The translations under genes were made by a program, and so were the position numbers. A DNA stretch of 64,000 nucleotides. Origin: Massariosphaeria phaeospora. Taxonomy: Eukaryota; Ascomycota; Dothideomycetes; Pleosporales. Where the stretch lies: NCBI GenBank assembly GCA_011032825.1, contig JAADJZ010000002.1, positions 1,674,001 to 1,738,000 on the forward strand, in the 5' to 3' direction. Every line of letters begins with the position of its first letter. Within the stretch, counting starts at the first letter, position 1. The notes under the pieces are model-generated. The model was given only the letters and a program-made list of their open reading frames with translations, was not told the origin of the DNA and did not search any database. This document shows, piece by piece, positions 1 to 12,165 of this stretch.

Positions 1-15
1 GGACTAACGGTCTAG

Positions 16-1114
16 ATTGGGAAGCTTAGGAAGCTGTTCCACGACCGTTTCCATTATGAGTTTGAAGAGACGAAGCTAGACACGTCGAAGAAACCTCAGA
101 ATACTCTAAATGCCGCCATCGCGCAGCATGTAGCAAGTCATGACGGTCCGAATAACCTCTTGATTGTATACTACACTGGGCATGGTAGACTGACTGAACC
201 TGCGAACGGCGAGAAACGCCTGGTAATATCAGCGTAAGTGCATTCGCGAATATGGTCTTCACTACTTACGTGCGAACAGGACATCCGGGAAGCAGAGTAA
301 CAAGAAAGGTCGATACCCCGCGACTGCATTCTGGGATATTGCGGAAAAGCCTTTACTGGAGTCCGCTGAAGCTGATGTGCTGGCAATTCTCGATAGTTGC
401 TATTCCAGCAACGCCCATGAAGGCTACCACGAGGAGAACAGAGCCTACGAACTCCTTGCGGCGTGTCCGAGGGATGGGACCACGGTGGCTCCCGGTCCAA
501 ATTCCTTTACAACAGCCTTGATCAAATCTTTGAAGGAGCTTCTCAACGAGTACGAAAACCGGAACTTTACGACTACCAAGCTCTTGGAGAAATTGAACAT
601 GAACCGCAAGATACCCGCACAGTTGTGGGATCAACTTGATAAGCACCAGCGGCATGTGCAACTTGCACCATTGGATAAGAGGTCGCTAGAAGCGAAGGCA
701 AAGTCGTTCCAAACCAGAGCACCAGAACAAGCTTGGGTAAAGCTTCGATTCTCCTTGGAGGAACCTCAGCTTGAGCTGGTCCAGATCGAAAATTTCGCTC
801 ATCAGTTGGTCGCTGCTTGTGAGCGAGCAGAGATCCCCGTACGCCGAATCGACTGGATTAAGATGGAATCTGCTTCCTCTACTCTGGCGGGGCTAGTTAC
901 TCTGTGGAGGCGGAAGAGCCTTCGCTCGAATTCTGGATCATACCCAGAAGTATCTCGGACGCTAAAACGGCAGAATCTAAGTGACGCATCGTCAGCCTGT
1001 GTTAAAAGACGGTCACTTTCCATCACTGTACAAACGCCTGACGAGACCGGGCTAGCTTCGCCAGCTATGGTGTCCCCGATCAGCGTTGTCATCTCGGAGT
1101 CGCCGTCAGATTGA
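16..1114 (+). CDS. Caspase-domain (peptidase C14-like) protein, 5' end outside window
   Basis: Partial gene, likely exons about 16..233 and 280..1114; the 46-nt intron has donor GTAAGT and acceptor ACAG and joins the frame exactly. The exon probably begins after an acceptor near 15 or 28, because TAG at 13 blocks the frame upstream. The catalytic His lies in YYTGHG near 175 and the catalytic Cys in LDSCYSS near 395, the usual His/Cys pair of caspase-like folds. The roughly 240 residues after the Cys end in a Ser/Thr-rich tail. Fungal proteins of this type are often described as caspase-domain or metacaspase-like proteins, some attached to other domains; the N-terminus is missing here, so the full architecture is unknown. 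Target and role are not evident. Confidence 0.8.
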
Positions 1115-1532
1115 GCAGCGTGGGTGTACACTTAATGCACTCGGTAAGGACATATGAAAGTTGGAGATAGCGGCGTTATCTGGATGGTATACTGTATGGG
1201 AATGTATCGTAATGGTGTTTCCATGGCGGGAAGACGGGTGTTTCGTGAAATTGTCCAGAATATCCATGTCCATATCTTCATACTTCCCCTGTGCCGCCTC
1301 GTTCCAGAGTGTCAAGGCAGTCGTGTTGCAAAAGTGAGTAGATGGACGCGGCGAAGTGAACGAAGCAACGACGCGTGTTGGAGTCTGGAGAGGAGACGAG
1401 ATGAGCTTTGCCTAAGCGGGACAGCTGCTAGCTAAGCCCCGCTATCTCCGGCCAGGTCACCTTGCCAACCGCTCCAACACCTACAAGCAGCTCACACTTC
1501 AGACTACAAACCCGCAAACATCTCTATACACG
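1115..1532. other. Intergenic spacer
   Basis: About 420 bases between two same-strand genes. It must hold the 3' end of the caspase gene and the promoter and 5' leader of the aminopeptidase gene. I see no coding signal. Confidence 0.5.
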
Positions 1533-2790
1533 ATGAAGTCTTCAATTTTCTACTCTTTGTGCACCGCATCTCTTGCTGTAGCTGTAGCTCAGCCGGAACA
1601 CCCTCAGGCCGTCCTCCAAGATGCGCTGCCGGCCAGCGGTGAACCCGACCGCTATCTCATTGAGCTTGCCCCCGGCGACACCTTTTACGTTACAGAGGAC
1701 GAGAAATGGACTCTACGACGGGTACGTGTAGAATCCGCCATCTCTTGCGGTCCATTTAATCTGGAGATATACGCATCCGCACGAGTTCCCCACTGACGTC
1801 TCTCAGGAAGGCATCAACTTCTTCGACATTACCGACACACCGGAGCTCGGCGCGATCAACAACAAACTAGGGATCCAGAGCGTTACATTCCCTTCAAAGA
1901 CTGCACATAACGAGAGTGTGGCACCGCTGCTCAAGAAGCTGGAGAAGAAGAACATGCGGAAGCATTTGGAGACTTTTACCGCTTTCCATACGCGCTACTA
2001 CAAATCCGACTACGGGGCGCAGTCCTCAGCGTGGCTTCTAAGCCAAGTCAACGGTACACTGGAGGGGGCGGGAGCTTTGGAGCACGGCGCGTTCGTGAAG
2101 CATTTCCCGCATCCATGGGGCCAGAACTCCATCATTGCCACCATCCCCGGCAAGAGCAACAAGACGGTAGTTATCGGCGCGCACCAGGACAGCATCAACC
2201 TCTTCTTCCCCTCGTTCCTGGCGGCGCCGGGCGCGGACGACGATGGAAGCGGAACCGTGACGATTCTAGAGGCTCTGCGCGTGCTCCTTGAATCAGACGA
2301 TATCTTGAAAGGCAAGGCGGAGAACACTCTCGAGTTCCACTGGTACTCCGCAGAAGAAGGCGGTTTGCTCGGCTCGCAGGCCATCTTCCAGGCCTACGAG
2401 AAGGAAGGCCGGGACGTGAAGGCCATGTTGCAGCAGGACATGACGGGCTACATCCACAAGACGCTAGACGCGGGAGAGCCCGAATCCGTCGGAGTCATCA
2501 CCGATTTCGTCGACCCAGGCCTGACCGAATTCATCAAAGAAGTCATCACCGACTACTGTGACATCCCCTACATCCTCACCAAGTGTGGCTACGCCTGCTC
2601 GGACCACGCTAGCGCGTCGAAGGCGGGATATCCGTCTGCCTTCGTCATTGAGTCAGACTTCAAGTACTCGGACGACAAGATCCACACTACCGAGGACAAG
2701 ATTGAGTTCCTGAGCTTCGACCACATGCTCCAGCACGCGCGTTTGACTCTTGGGTTGGCCTACGAGCTCGCCTTTGCAGAGCTCAAGTAA
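1533..2790 (+). CDS. Secreted leucine aminopeptidase, M28 family (Lap1-like)
   Basis: Exons 1533..1721 and 1807..2790; the intron starts GTACGT and ends CTCAG. The product is 390 residues, close to fungal Lap1 proteins. It starts with a signal peptide ([19 protein letters not shown]), followed by a propeptide-like stretch up to about residue 85. Co-catalytic zinc ligands are visible in order: His in IGAHQDS, Asp in GADDDGSG, Glu-Glu in SAEEGG, Asp in QDMTGY and His in IHTTEDK. The CGYACSDH segment matches the substrate-pocket region with its disulfide cysteines. The enzyme removes N-terminal residues, preferring leucine, from peptides outside the cell and feeds nitrogen acquisition. Start chosen at the ATG that opens the signal peptide. 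Confidence 0.93.
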
Positions 2791-3094
2791 GTGGGAGCTT
2801 GCAGATCGGTCTTCTTGTTTAGATGATTTGGATACCTTGGTGCATATGGGTGGTCGGGATCGGGGTACGGATATGGTAGTTACACGCGTTCACGAAAGCA
2901 ATCGCAATTGTATAGCATAACATAACTGCGCAATACGGATGTATCGCAAACGACCTTTGATGTTGGCTAGACCCGCTTGTTTTGTCGGCGTCACAGGTAT
3001 GACTCTTTGACTGCTGGCATCAGCTGAGACTCTGCTTGCTCCACGGGCCGCTCGCTACACATGTGATGCTCACTTCGTCACCCAGGTTTCCGAT

Positions 3095-3136
3095 CCCACG
3101 TTGCGCTGTGACTGGCGCTGGTCACGACTTAGTTGC
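3095..3136 (+). repeat. Dispersed 42-bp element, copy A
   Basis: Shares most positions with 3793..3834, including CACGTTG, GCTGTGA, TGG and GGTCACGA in the same order. The copy contains GTGAC ... GTCAC arms that form an imperfect dyad. Confidence 0.6.
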
Positions 3137-3792
3137 CTAAAGCACAACTGTGTTTTCTAAAACAAAGCATGTACTGAACAACAGGTAAGATTGGTTTTGT
3201 TTTGAAAGGTTCTTTCATAGCATAAATTTTGCTATTCGAATTTATACAAAGGCAACCAACTTTACACATCTTCAAAGTTCAAACTCGCATCTCAGCCCAT
3301 TATCCCTAGTTGATGAATGCTTCCCTTTGTTACATCGTTCTCGGTCCTCGAAGCAACTATCGCTTACTATGACTTTTCTCCTCTACAGGCTAGTTAGGCC
3401 ACGGAGATGTGTTTTTCAAGATAGGCACTCCTAGGGTTAGGACGTACGTTGCTGCATACCCGCCTGTTTGGAGGGGCCAGACGAATGCATCGGGCGAGGA
3501 AGTGTTGGAGATATGCCAGGAAGTTGTCTTACTTCTGTTTTGGGGGGTGTCTGGGGTAAATATAGCTTAGAAAGGAGGTGAAGTAATCGTTCTGGAGATA
3601 GAAAATAGGAATGTGAGTATGAGAAGTGTTGATAGTTAGTTAGTACAAGTGGGGCAAACTTTACGTGACTCAGGAGATATGTCTCACATATTTCAGTGAC
3701 AACTCATAGTGAGTCAGTATGAACTAAGATACGCCTACATAAAGGTAGTAAGTAACAATGTGCTTGGCCGAACACGGTCACCGCAGCGTCAC

Positions 3793-3834
3793 GCCACGTT
3801 GTGCTGTGATTGGCCACGGTCACGAGCTAGCTGT
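3793..3834 (+). repeat. Dispersed 42-bp element, copy B
   Basis: Second copy of the element at 3095..3136. It keeps the CCACGTTG, GCTGTGA and GGTCACGA blocks; several differences are C/T changes. It lies about 200 bases upstream of the R3H-associated gene start. Confidence 0.6.
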
Positions 3835-4028
3835 GTATGACACAACCACGCTCCGCTCCCTATCTCCGGTTTATCTAGACGTCCTCGCCCGCAACACTGT
3901 GCTCTACACCCAAACAGCTTCTTTCCTCCTTTTCATTCTATCAAGGACACTTCCACCCTGCTGTGCAGGAAACCTCAAATCCCAGGCCCACCGACCAGCC
4001 CCTCATTGCCACTCCGCCCCCTCCCGCC

Positions 4029-5155
4029 ATGGCCATCTATCCCCACGGGCAAGCTCCCCAGAGCTCTCCTCCCGCAGCCGGCGCCCAGCCCATCGACATC
4101 GAGGCGTGGACCGAGCAGGCGACTGTTGCCCTGAGCTCCGTGACCATCTCCGCCCCAGGAGCCGTCGCAGGCGCAACCGTCTCGCTCGAGATCCCGCTCG
4201 ACGAGCTCCCCACGGCGCATCCCACGCCCGCCGCCACCGCCGCAAACGAGGGCGGCAGCGCGAGCTACTACCGCCGCAAGGAGCCCCAGCGCAGGGACAG
4301 CCTGAACAGGCGCGATGCGATGCTCAAGGGCAAGGAAGGCAGCCGCCGCCGACAGCGCTGGGAGAATGGTGGGTGCCCTCCCCTCTGACACTCCTCCCCC
4401 TCCGTGTGCCGCATGCGCACCTGCAGTCCTCAACTCATCCTCGCGCCGGTGTTGATTGATTGGTCCGCGCTGCAGATCGCCTCCTGAGCAACCCGTACGC
4501 GGAGCCGCCCTCCCCCCGCGACTGGGAAGTCCACCCGACGTACAAAGTGCACCACGTCCCCTACTACCTCGCGCCGCTGTGGGACGCGGGCCTCGCGCGC
4601 CAGAGCGCCGAGCGCAAAGCCGCCGCCACCAGAGAGAAAGCCGCCGCGGAGCCCAAGACGGTCGCGAAGAAGCCCACGGTCCCGGGCGTGGTGCCCAAGG
4701 AGCTGCGCGAGAAGCTCAAGCGCTCGCGCGGCGCAAAGGGCCTGCTCATGGACCTCGAGGCCGACGTGCGTCGCTTCGTCGAGGGCTGGGAGGAGAAGGA
4801 GCGCCGCGCTGAAGCAGACGGCTTGCCGGCGGACCCGGATTCGTCCGACGACGAGATTGTGTTTGTGGGGCGTAATGGCCTGATGAACGATCTCGGGTCG
4901 CCGCGGTCGAGTGAGGACGTCAAGCGCGAGATGATGCTGTTCGAGGCGCCGGAGAGCGATAGCGGCGGCCGGTTTGGGAGGTGGCTGGTGCATCATATCG
5001 GCGTGTACTACGGGCTCAGCACGTGGTCCGTCTCTGTCGGTACTCCGGCCAGACGCGAAGCCTACATTGGGCTCAAGGAGACGAAGCTCAAGACGGGGCT
5101 CAGGCGCAAGAGCGTTGCTGGGCCTATGCCGAGGCCGCTCTGGGGCAGGGTTTAA
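4029..5155 (+). CDS. R3H-associated N-terminal domain protein
   Basis: Exons 4029..4368 and 4476..5155, giving 339 residues. The intron (GTGGGT to CTGCAG) falls inside the conserved motif, joining RRRQRWEN to DRLLSNPYAEPP. The following PTYKVHHVPYYLAPLWD is typical of the R3H-associated N-terminal domain (PF13902 type). An acidic SSDDEIVFVGR stretch precedes a conserved C-terminal block (YYGLSTWSVSVG, ARREAYIGL). No R3H domain itself is visible. I chose ATG 4029 because it has a good context (GCCATGG); an in-frame ATG at 3963 would add 22 residues. The molecular role of this fungal family is not established as far as I know; nucleic-acid association is inferred from the domain name only. Confidence 0.8.
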
Positions 5156-5601
5156 GCTGCTTGCTAGGCCGCTGCGTCACGGCTGTTCCTTGGGTCTTCT
5201 CTAGTGTGGGTTTCCATTCCGTCTGTCGTTTACGTGTTTGCATATGATGTACATTGGAGGCTTCCTCTCTTTCTGTCTTTTTCTCTTTCCGCCTCTCCTC
5301 GAACCGGCATTGGCATATGTATGGCTAGATAAGTGAACCTACCGGCTCGATCCTACTCGAATACCACGCACGCAGCCCTAGTCATCGGTTGCGGAGCAAT
5401 TACACTCATACTTGGCACATATACTGGATTGAGACGTTCCATCGAATCTATCAATCAACCCAACCAAACATTCTCTTGTGACGTATTAATAGTTGACAAA
5501 CCTCGCAATCATTCTATCATCTCCTAAAACGCCTAGAAATCCAAACTCCAACCCCACAATTTTGAGTTCCATCATCTCGTACCCCTTTTTCTCCCTCCTT
5601 C
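5156..5601. other. Convergent intergenic spacer
   Basis: Tail-to-tail spacer between the R3H-associated gene and the ABC transporter gene. It should hold both 3' UTRs; nothing else seen. Confidence 0.5.
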
Positions 5602-8600
5602 CTACGCCAACATACCACTAAACTCGCCCCCCTCCCTCAACATCTCCGCCGCCTTCCCACTCCTCAACACCTTCCCCTTCCCGAGCACAACGCAATAATC
5701 CGCATTGCGCACCGCCTCCAAGCGATGCGCAATCGTAATCACAGTACTCTCGCGCATCTCCTCCCTCAGCACGTGCTGAATGCGCTGCGCCGTCTCAAAA
5801 TCGATGCTCGCCGTGGCCTCGTCCATGATCAGCACAGGGCTGCGACGCAGCATGGCGCGCGCCAGGCCGACGAGCTGGCGCTGGCCCTGCGATAGGCCCT
5901 TGCCGCCGCCGTCGATGGGCGTGCTGAGCGTCCAGTGGTGGTTGCCTGCGATCTTGGCGAGCACGGCGGTGCACGCGCCGTCGGAGTACTCGGACAGCGG
6001 GTCCAGGTTCTTGCGCATGCTGCCTGGGAACAGCACGGGCTCTTGCGCGAGGAAGGTCACGCGGCTGCGCAGCGCTTGCTTGTTGACCGTAGCGATGTCG
6101 ACGCCGTCGAGCAGGATGCGGCCGCTCTCCGGGGCGATGGTGGCGAGCAGGGAGAGCGCGAGTGTCGATTTGCCGGAGCCGGTGCGCCCGATGACGGCCG
6201 TGTTGCTGCCGGCGGGGATGGTGAGCGAGATGTTGTGGAGCGCGGGCTCGAGGTTCGGCGCGTAGCGGATGGTGGTGTCTTCGAAGACGATGGCGCCGGC
6301 GTAGGTGGGCCAGTGGGCGGGCGGGTCGACGACGCCCGGCGATTCCGTGTCGAGGTCCAGCAGTTCGATCACGCGCTCCACGGACGTGAAGTCCATTTCT
6401 AGCATGCCGTAAATGCGGCACATGGTGTCTGTGTAGACGACGAAGCGCGAGGCAGTGATCAGGACGAAGGCAGTGAGGCCGGGTGTGATGCCCATGTACA
6501 CGGCGATGAGCGTCATGACCAGGGTGCTGGATGCCGACATGGCGCTGAAGCGGAACGAGAGCCACGATTGCAGCGACCAGTAGAAGTGGTCGTTCTTCTG
6601 GAAGTTGTCGACGACTTCGATGACGCGCCCTTGGAAGCGCGTTTGGGCGCAGAAGGCGCGGACTGTGCTCAACCCTTCTACCAGAGCGCCAAAGTTAGAC
6701 ATCAGCGGCGAGAGAGATACCATCTGGTGCGTGTTAGTATGTTGACTGGCGGATCACTCAACTTCTACTCACCTCAAGGCGACGCAGGGATTGCGATGTG
6801 GGCAAGAACCGGTAAAAGGTGTATGCGAACCCTGCGCAAAGCACGAGGCCAAACGCAAGGAACGCAGGTGTCGAGCTCAGAATGACGATAACGCAGGACA
6901 CCCATCCGATGATCGTCCACGCGAAGATGGTAAACAGAGAGCTGAGGTCGCCGTCGATAGTGTTCATGTCCGAGGTGAGACGGTTCATCAAGCGGCCCAC
7001 AGGGGTAACGTCGTAGTAGCGGAACGTCGCATGAGCGACGCGGTCAAGCGCTTCCTTGAAGATGGACTTTGCGGCGTGATAACCTACGCCAAACATGATG
7101 AGGTTGGTCCACCAATACAGGACCGCGGTGCCGGTGACGAAGATGAAGAAGGCAGTCAGCCACGGCATCACATCTTCAGCGGGATCGGGGAGAAAGTCGA
7201 AGATGCCATCAGGCTTGCCGTTGCCGTATCCTTCGCCCCATGCCTTGATGAACCACGTCTGGCCAACGTCCAGAACGCGGAAGAGGGCCATGACGAGGAG
7301 GGATATCGACCACCACCACACAGTACCGGCTTTGATGTAGCGCCAATAGACACGTAGTTTCACGCCGCCTTTCGCACGGTGCTCATCTTCAATGAACTTG
7401 TCCGGAATAGCAGCCGCCTGCTCTTCTTCACGCTTCTTGGCTTCTTCCTCGGAGACTGACTCTTGGGTTTCGGTGCGCTGGAGGCCATTGCTATCGTCCT
7501 CACTCGGCTCATGGATGGTGGCCTTGCCCTTGACGAGTTCGATACATTGCTTCGCAAGCCCATGGCAGAGTTCCGTGCGGTGAGTGACCAGCACAATCGT
7601 CCTTCCTTCGAGCAAAGGGCCTGCTAGTAGTTTGCGTACAATGTATTCGGCGGTTTGATGATCAAGCGGTGACAGAGGGTCGTCGAGAAAGAGCAGCTTG
7701 GCCTTGCTATAAACAGCTCTAGCCAATGCCACTCGTGCCTTCTGACCCCCAGACAAACCAATGCCATTCTCCCCAATGTTTGAGAGGTCTCCGTGCTTGA
7801 ACTCTGCCATATCTGGGAGTAAGGCGCAGGCTTCTAGGACCTGCTTGTAACGGGCTTCCTCGTAGGGGTACGAGAAAAGGATATTATCGCGAATGCTCAT
7901 GCTTTGAAGCCATGGTGTCTGAGCGCAGTATCCGACGACTTCTTCTGGACGAATAAATTCGCCCTCTGTTTTATCCAGCTCTCCCAGCAGGGCTTGTAGT
8001 AAGGCCGTTTTCCCAGCTGCAACCTCTCCATAGATGACCGTAAGGCCTAGAGGGAAAGATAAAGTGATATCTTCTAGTACGTTCGTCTTTACGCCAGGCC
8101 AAGCAAACGACGCATTCTCAAGCTTGAGATCGGCAGTGCCTTCTGGAACCACATCGGACCGCGCCTTGTCCGGCTCTTGCATGAAGTCTTCGATTCGTTC
8201 CATAGCAACGTATGCATTCAACAGAGTCGTGACTAGTCGTGGCAGGGCTCGAAGGTAGGACTCCAGCAGGTTAAAGAGGTCAATCGCTGGGAAGATGAGA
8301 TCAACTGGAAGCGGTTTGCCAGCCAATTTTGTGAGCGCATAAAAGGCAACAGCCGGGAACATGCCTCCACCGAACTTTAGAACAAACGCCAATGACGTCG
8401 TGAAGATGAGCTGTATGACTCGGTAATTCAACTCTTTTTGTCGGGATTCGAAGATGTCGGCGAGCCATGCTCCTTGCCAGCCATACCAGCGTAGATGGCG
8501 AATAGACTCGATGAACTGAGACGTTCTCTGCAGCTTCTCGTCCGTCGCTACCCTGCGTTTCTTCTCGAAGTAGATCTGATAGCGCGCGATGACGATGTTA

Positions 8601-10270
8601 ATCAATTGCGTACCTACCAGCGCGAGAACTCCAAGTAAGCATGCCCAACCAAGCATCCGCCAAATGAGAAGCGTCGCGAGGACAGCTCCAGCAGGCTTGG
8701 TGATGATATCAGGGAATTCCCAAAATCGTTGGGACACTTCGTAAACGTCATTACTAGACACTAATCAGCTCGTGCGGTGCATTTTAGTTGCTTGAACATA
8801 CCGCATCAAGTTTAATATCTTGCCCATCGAAGCGGGTTCCTTTTCTTTCTTGCCCTCCGTTTTTGCTTTCTTCAAGAACGGCGAACGTAGACTTGCAAGC
8901 AGCTTGTGAATATAGAGCTTGGGAGATGTTTTCGGTTGCCCGTTCATTGCTTGGTCCGACTGTCCATTCGCATTTCCATTAACAGTTTCTTCTTCTTTCA
9001 ACTCTTGCTTAGCACCTAGAATCTTTCTGTTCAGTGTCTTCTCATACAACATGGTTATCAGCTCGCCTCTTGATCGCTCGTATGCTCTCCGTTGATACCA
9101 CAAGTTGAAGACATTGCACTGCGCTGATATCAAGCGAAACATGAGTGAGACGACGGCATACGTGATAGCGGCGCTATGTGGAGAGTTCGGGTCCTTCATA
9201 GAGCCAAGCAAGCGCTGCAGTAACACTGGCGTTACAAGTGCTGTCGGGGTTAGTAATCTATCAGTTCCAAGAGAAGTTTAGATACGTACTTGAGGCAAGC
9301 TGAGTCAACGCCAGGAGAGTAGTACGAACTAGATCCATCCCGTTCGCCTGAAGCAATCTCCTCGTCACGGAGCCTTGGAGTATTCGGAATTTGCTATGGA
9401 GCCTCGAGTGCTTGAACTCCCAACCCAGATCCCAGACATCTTCATCATCTAACTGAGTGGTCACTCCTTTCTTGATCAAGGGAGTCATCCACGAAACAGT
9501 CATGTATTGCCAAGGGGTTAGGTTGTCTTCAGGGGTGCGCAGTTTTCCCGTTGGAGTGGTGAAAACTGGACTGATATCCTCATCCGGCAGGTTTGGGTCA
9601 CGAAGAGGCATGTTCAAGATCATGAATATCCCCCAAAGAGCTGCAACAGGTGCTAGCACCAAGGGCATATCTTTGGCGGCCAGTGAAGCTTGACTATGGG
9701 ACAGTACAACCATTTGTGCTAACAAAAGCCCTGCAAATAGCGCCAACAGTGGTATTGGTGCTTTTCTTGGGCGTTCAACCACAATTACGGCAACTGCGAT
9801 GCCCTATCAATAAGTGTTAGAAAGAACTTGATTCCGAGGAGAAAACATACCCATGCCAACGAAGGATAGATAGCCGCGAGTTGCTGATAGGGAAAAAATA
9901 TAGTAATAATCTGCAGTGTAAGACCAACAGCCGATACAGTCAGTAAACCATATGTCGCTGACAGTCCACGCTGGAGGGGCCATTCGTCAGCTTCGTCCGG
10001 AGCTTCTTTCGTCTCTTTGATAAAAGGCATCGTCCATCTTGGGCGATAGGCATTGAACAGGCGTAACGAGTATGCGAAGAGTATCAATGCGCCTATAATA
10101 ACTGGAACCGTTGAGACAAAGGGCAGAAAGCAAGGCGTGAAGCGTGCTGTCCTTGTGTCCTTCACGTAATTAGCGTTGCTTTCCTATAGAGGTAGATAAA
10201 TTACCCATATTCCATGGCACTGAGACACAGGAGGCATGTCCTGAGATGGGGCCCGCATATTGCTAGACAT
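5602..10270 (-). CDS. ABCC-type (MRP-like) full ABC transporter
   Basis: Proposed exons, all on the complement: 10270..10205, 10183..9851, 9803..9290, 9240..8802, 8753..6773 and 6723..5602, about 1484 residues. An N-terminal hydrophobic region (TMD0) is followed by TMD1, NBD1, TMD2 and NBD2. NBD1 has Walker A GEVAAGKT, signature LSGGQ and Walker B LFLDD. NBD2 has Walker A GRTGSGKS, signature LSQGQ, Walker B LIMDEATASID and the H-loop AHRLE, so it looks fully catalytic. NBD1 has Ala for the second Gly of Walker A and Asp for the catalytic Glu, the usual ABCC asymmetry. It probably exports conjugates, drugs or metabolites across the plasma or vacuolar membrane; substrate unknown. The first junction is doubtful: the only frame-preserving gap between the ATG at 10270 and the body is 21 nt (10184..10204), too short for a normal intron. 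Confidence 0.92.
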
Positions 10271-12165
10271 TGGAACCTGGAAGAACGCCATCGTTCGCTG
10301 CCCGTAACCGGGTGGCGTCCACCAACTTATTTAAAAAAGCTTCCTTCCACCAGAGCCCCTGCCGCGTGACTTTGGATCCGAGGCTCGATATCATGTAGGG
10401 CTGACTGCAAAATCTTCTTAGCTAGGCATCAGTGTGAGAGCCTGTGGTCTGCGGAAGAAGAGTAAGAGTCGGTGAGTTCGCCGGTGAGTCCGGCGAAGAA
10501 AGGCCGCCAACCCAATTTGGTATAGTGCAGTTTCATTGAATGCCAAACCACGATGAGAAAATTACCTCAGAGTCATCACACAAACACTGCAACCATCGTG
10601 TGTGCTCCTTGTTTCTTTGTCTGTCTCTCATAACATCCCCTGTCACTTGGCTGGCAAGTTGATGATGAGTCGAAATGGCTGCCTGCGACCCTACGTCAGG
10701 CGCCTTCCTGTACAGGCAACATCCGAAAGCGAGATCAATACACCAGGCGAATCCACTCTTTCCCCAACTACCTAGACGTCGATGAAATCTACCAGTCCCC
10801 TTTGTCGACCACGAGGCCGGCTTCGGTCCGCAGTCCCATGTTATCGAGAAATGGAGTATTCCCAGTCAGTGTCACGACAGGACCAAGGTCATCCTTCCTA
10901 CACAAGCTCTATGCATCAAAAATTACTAAGATACATACAGATACCGTAGTGTTTTCGTTGCTCGTCCCTAGATCGGCCGGGCGCTTATGGCTAAATGCCC
11001 GGACATTCTACCTTGCTAAATGCGAATCTACATTCTACACCAGGGCGATAGGAACGCTATGGACCACCTATGAACGACAACCAAAGAGCGGGTAATGATA
11101 CCCCGCCGGAAACCTTCTAGCGTAAGGCCACATCAGAACTCTTGAGAAAACAGATTTCTTCTCTATTTTGCTCGTATTAATCATAGTGAGCGACTAGTGC
11201 CATACGTTGAATGACAACGCTCGATCTCCTCTGCTGGTTCTTTGCGAGCTTCTTTTCGCGTTCTTCACGAACAACCACCACAAACTAACGCAACAGATAC
11301 TCCTTCTTGTGTTCTTGTATAGTATGTTCAGAGCTTTCGCTGTATACTGGCTTTGACAGCACGTTACAAGTCCATCGTCCATGTCGGTTCACACTCATGC
11401 GCTATGTGAATAGGAGATAGGACGATCTGAAATTTATATACCAAAGGGGAGAGACCTTCGCCTGTGGCATCCTTCCACGCCGTCCTGCAACGAAAGATTG
11501 GCATGTAGGACGCCGGAGCCCGCGAAACTACGCAGTCCGAGCCGGCTTTCTCGTGTGGAAAGTTGATCGATATTTGTCCAGATCTGATTGAAATAAGAAC
11601 GAGCGCTCAAGCTGTAGTACTTCTTGGCTTGCCGTGTCAAAAAGGTATAACCCGGCGCGCCATCGATATACCCTCTCTATAAACCGTTCTCTGAATCGAT
11701 ATGTTTGTTAGGAATCATCAACTATGAGTATGAAGATCATACCATGCACGTATTGCTATAAACAGAAGCGCTACCGATAGCAGTGTCCGATGTATTCATG
11801 GATGTCTCAAGTACAGGCGCAGAGACTTTTGCGGAAGCCTAGAACATGGTATTAAGTGGCGCATTGGTTTGTGTGTGGAGAGTCGCTCGGTTCAAGCGTT
11901 CGAGTGGGGTCGGAAGAGCGATTGGGAAGGTGAACTTATGCGCTGGTGCGGCACAGCAGTCAACTGACTCCAGCACCGCCCTGTGGTCGACCGCAGCCTC
12001 GTCTCATCTATCAGAGGAAGTCCGAAGCCACCATGGTATATGTGGAGTGTTCTTTCGAAAGGATGAGTACTTTAAAACTCGGTGTCCGAGGGTATAGGGT
12101 CACATACCACTATTCGACTTCTCCAACTTCGAAGCGCTGCGAGTCCATCCATCTATCAGCCCGCA
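10271..12165. other. Gene-poor region of 1.9 kb
   Basis: Between the ABC transporter start and the T5orf172 gene. Short open frames exist on both strands but none has a recognisable domain, splice support or good start context. The part next to 10270 should contain the transporter promoter. Decayed sequence is possible but I cannot name a source. Confidence 0.4.

Larger units (their letters stand above)
2791..4028. other. Intergenic region of 1.2 kb with a repeated element
   Basis: No convincing coding exon. It contains two related copies of a roughly 42-bp element about 700 bases apart (listed separately). The section 3180-3757 between them is more AT-rich than its surroundings and has many stops in all frames. 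The last part is the promoter and leader of the R3H-associated gene. Confidence 0.5.

Noticed and set aside
3758..4459. 233-codon frame over the start of the R3H-associated gene
   Set aside because: Other frame of the same exon, with Arg/His/Pro-rich shadow composition; the domain lies in the 4029 frame.
5795..6565. 256-codon Arg/His-rich frame on the minus strand within the ABC transporter gene
   Set aside because: Overlaps NBD2 in another frame; composition is that of a GC-rich shadow frame.
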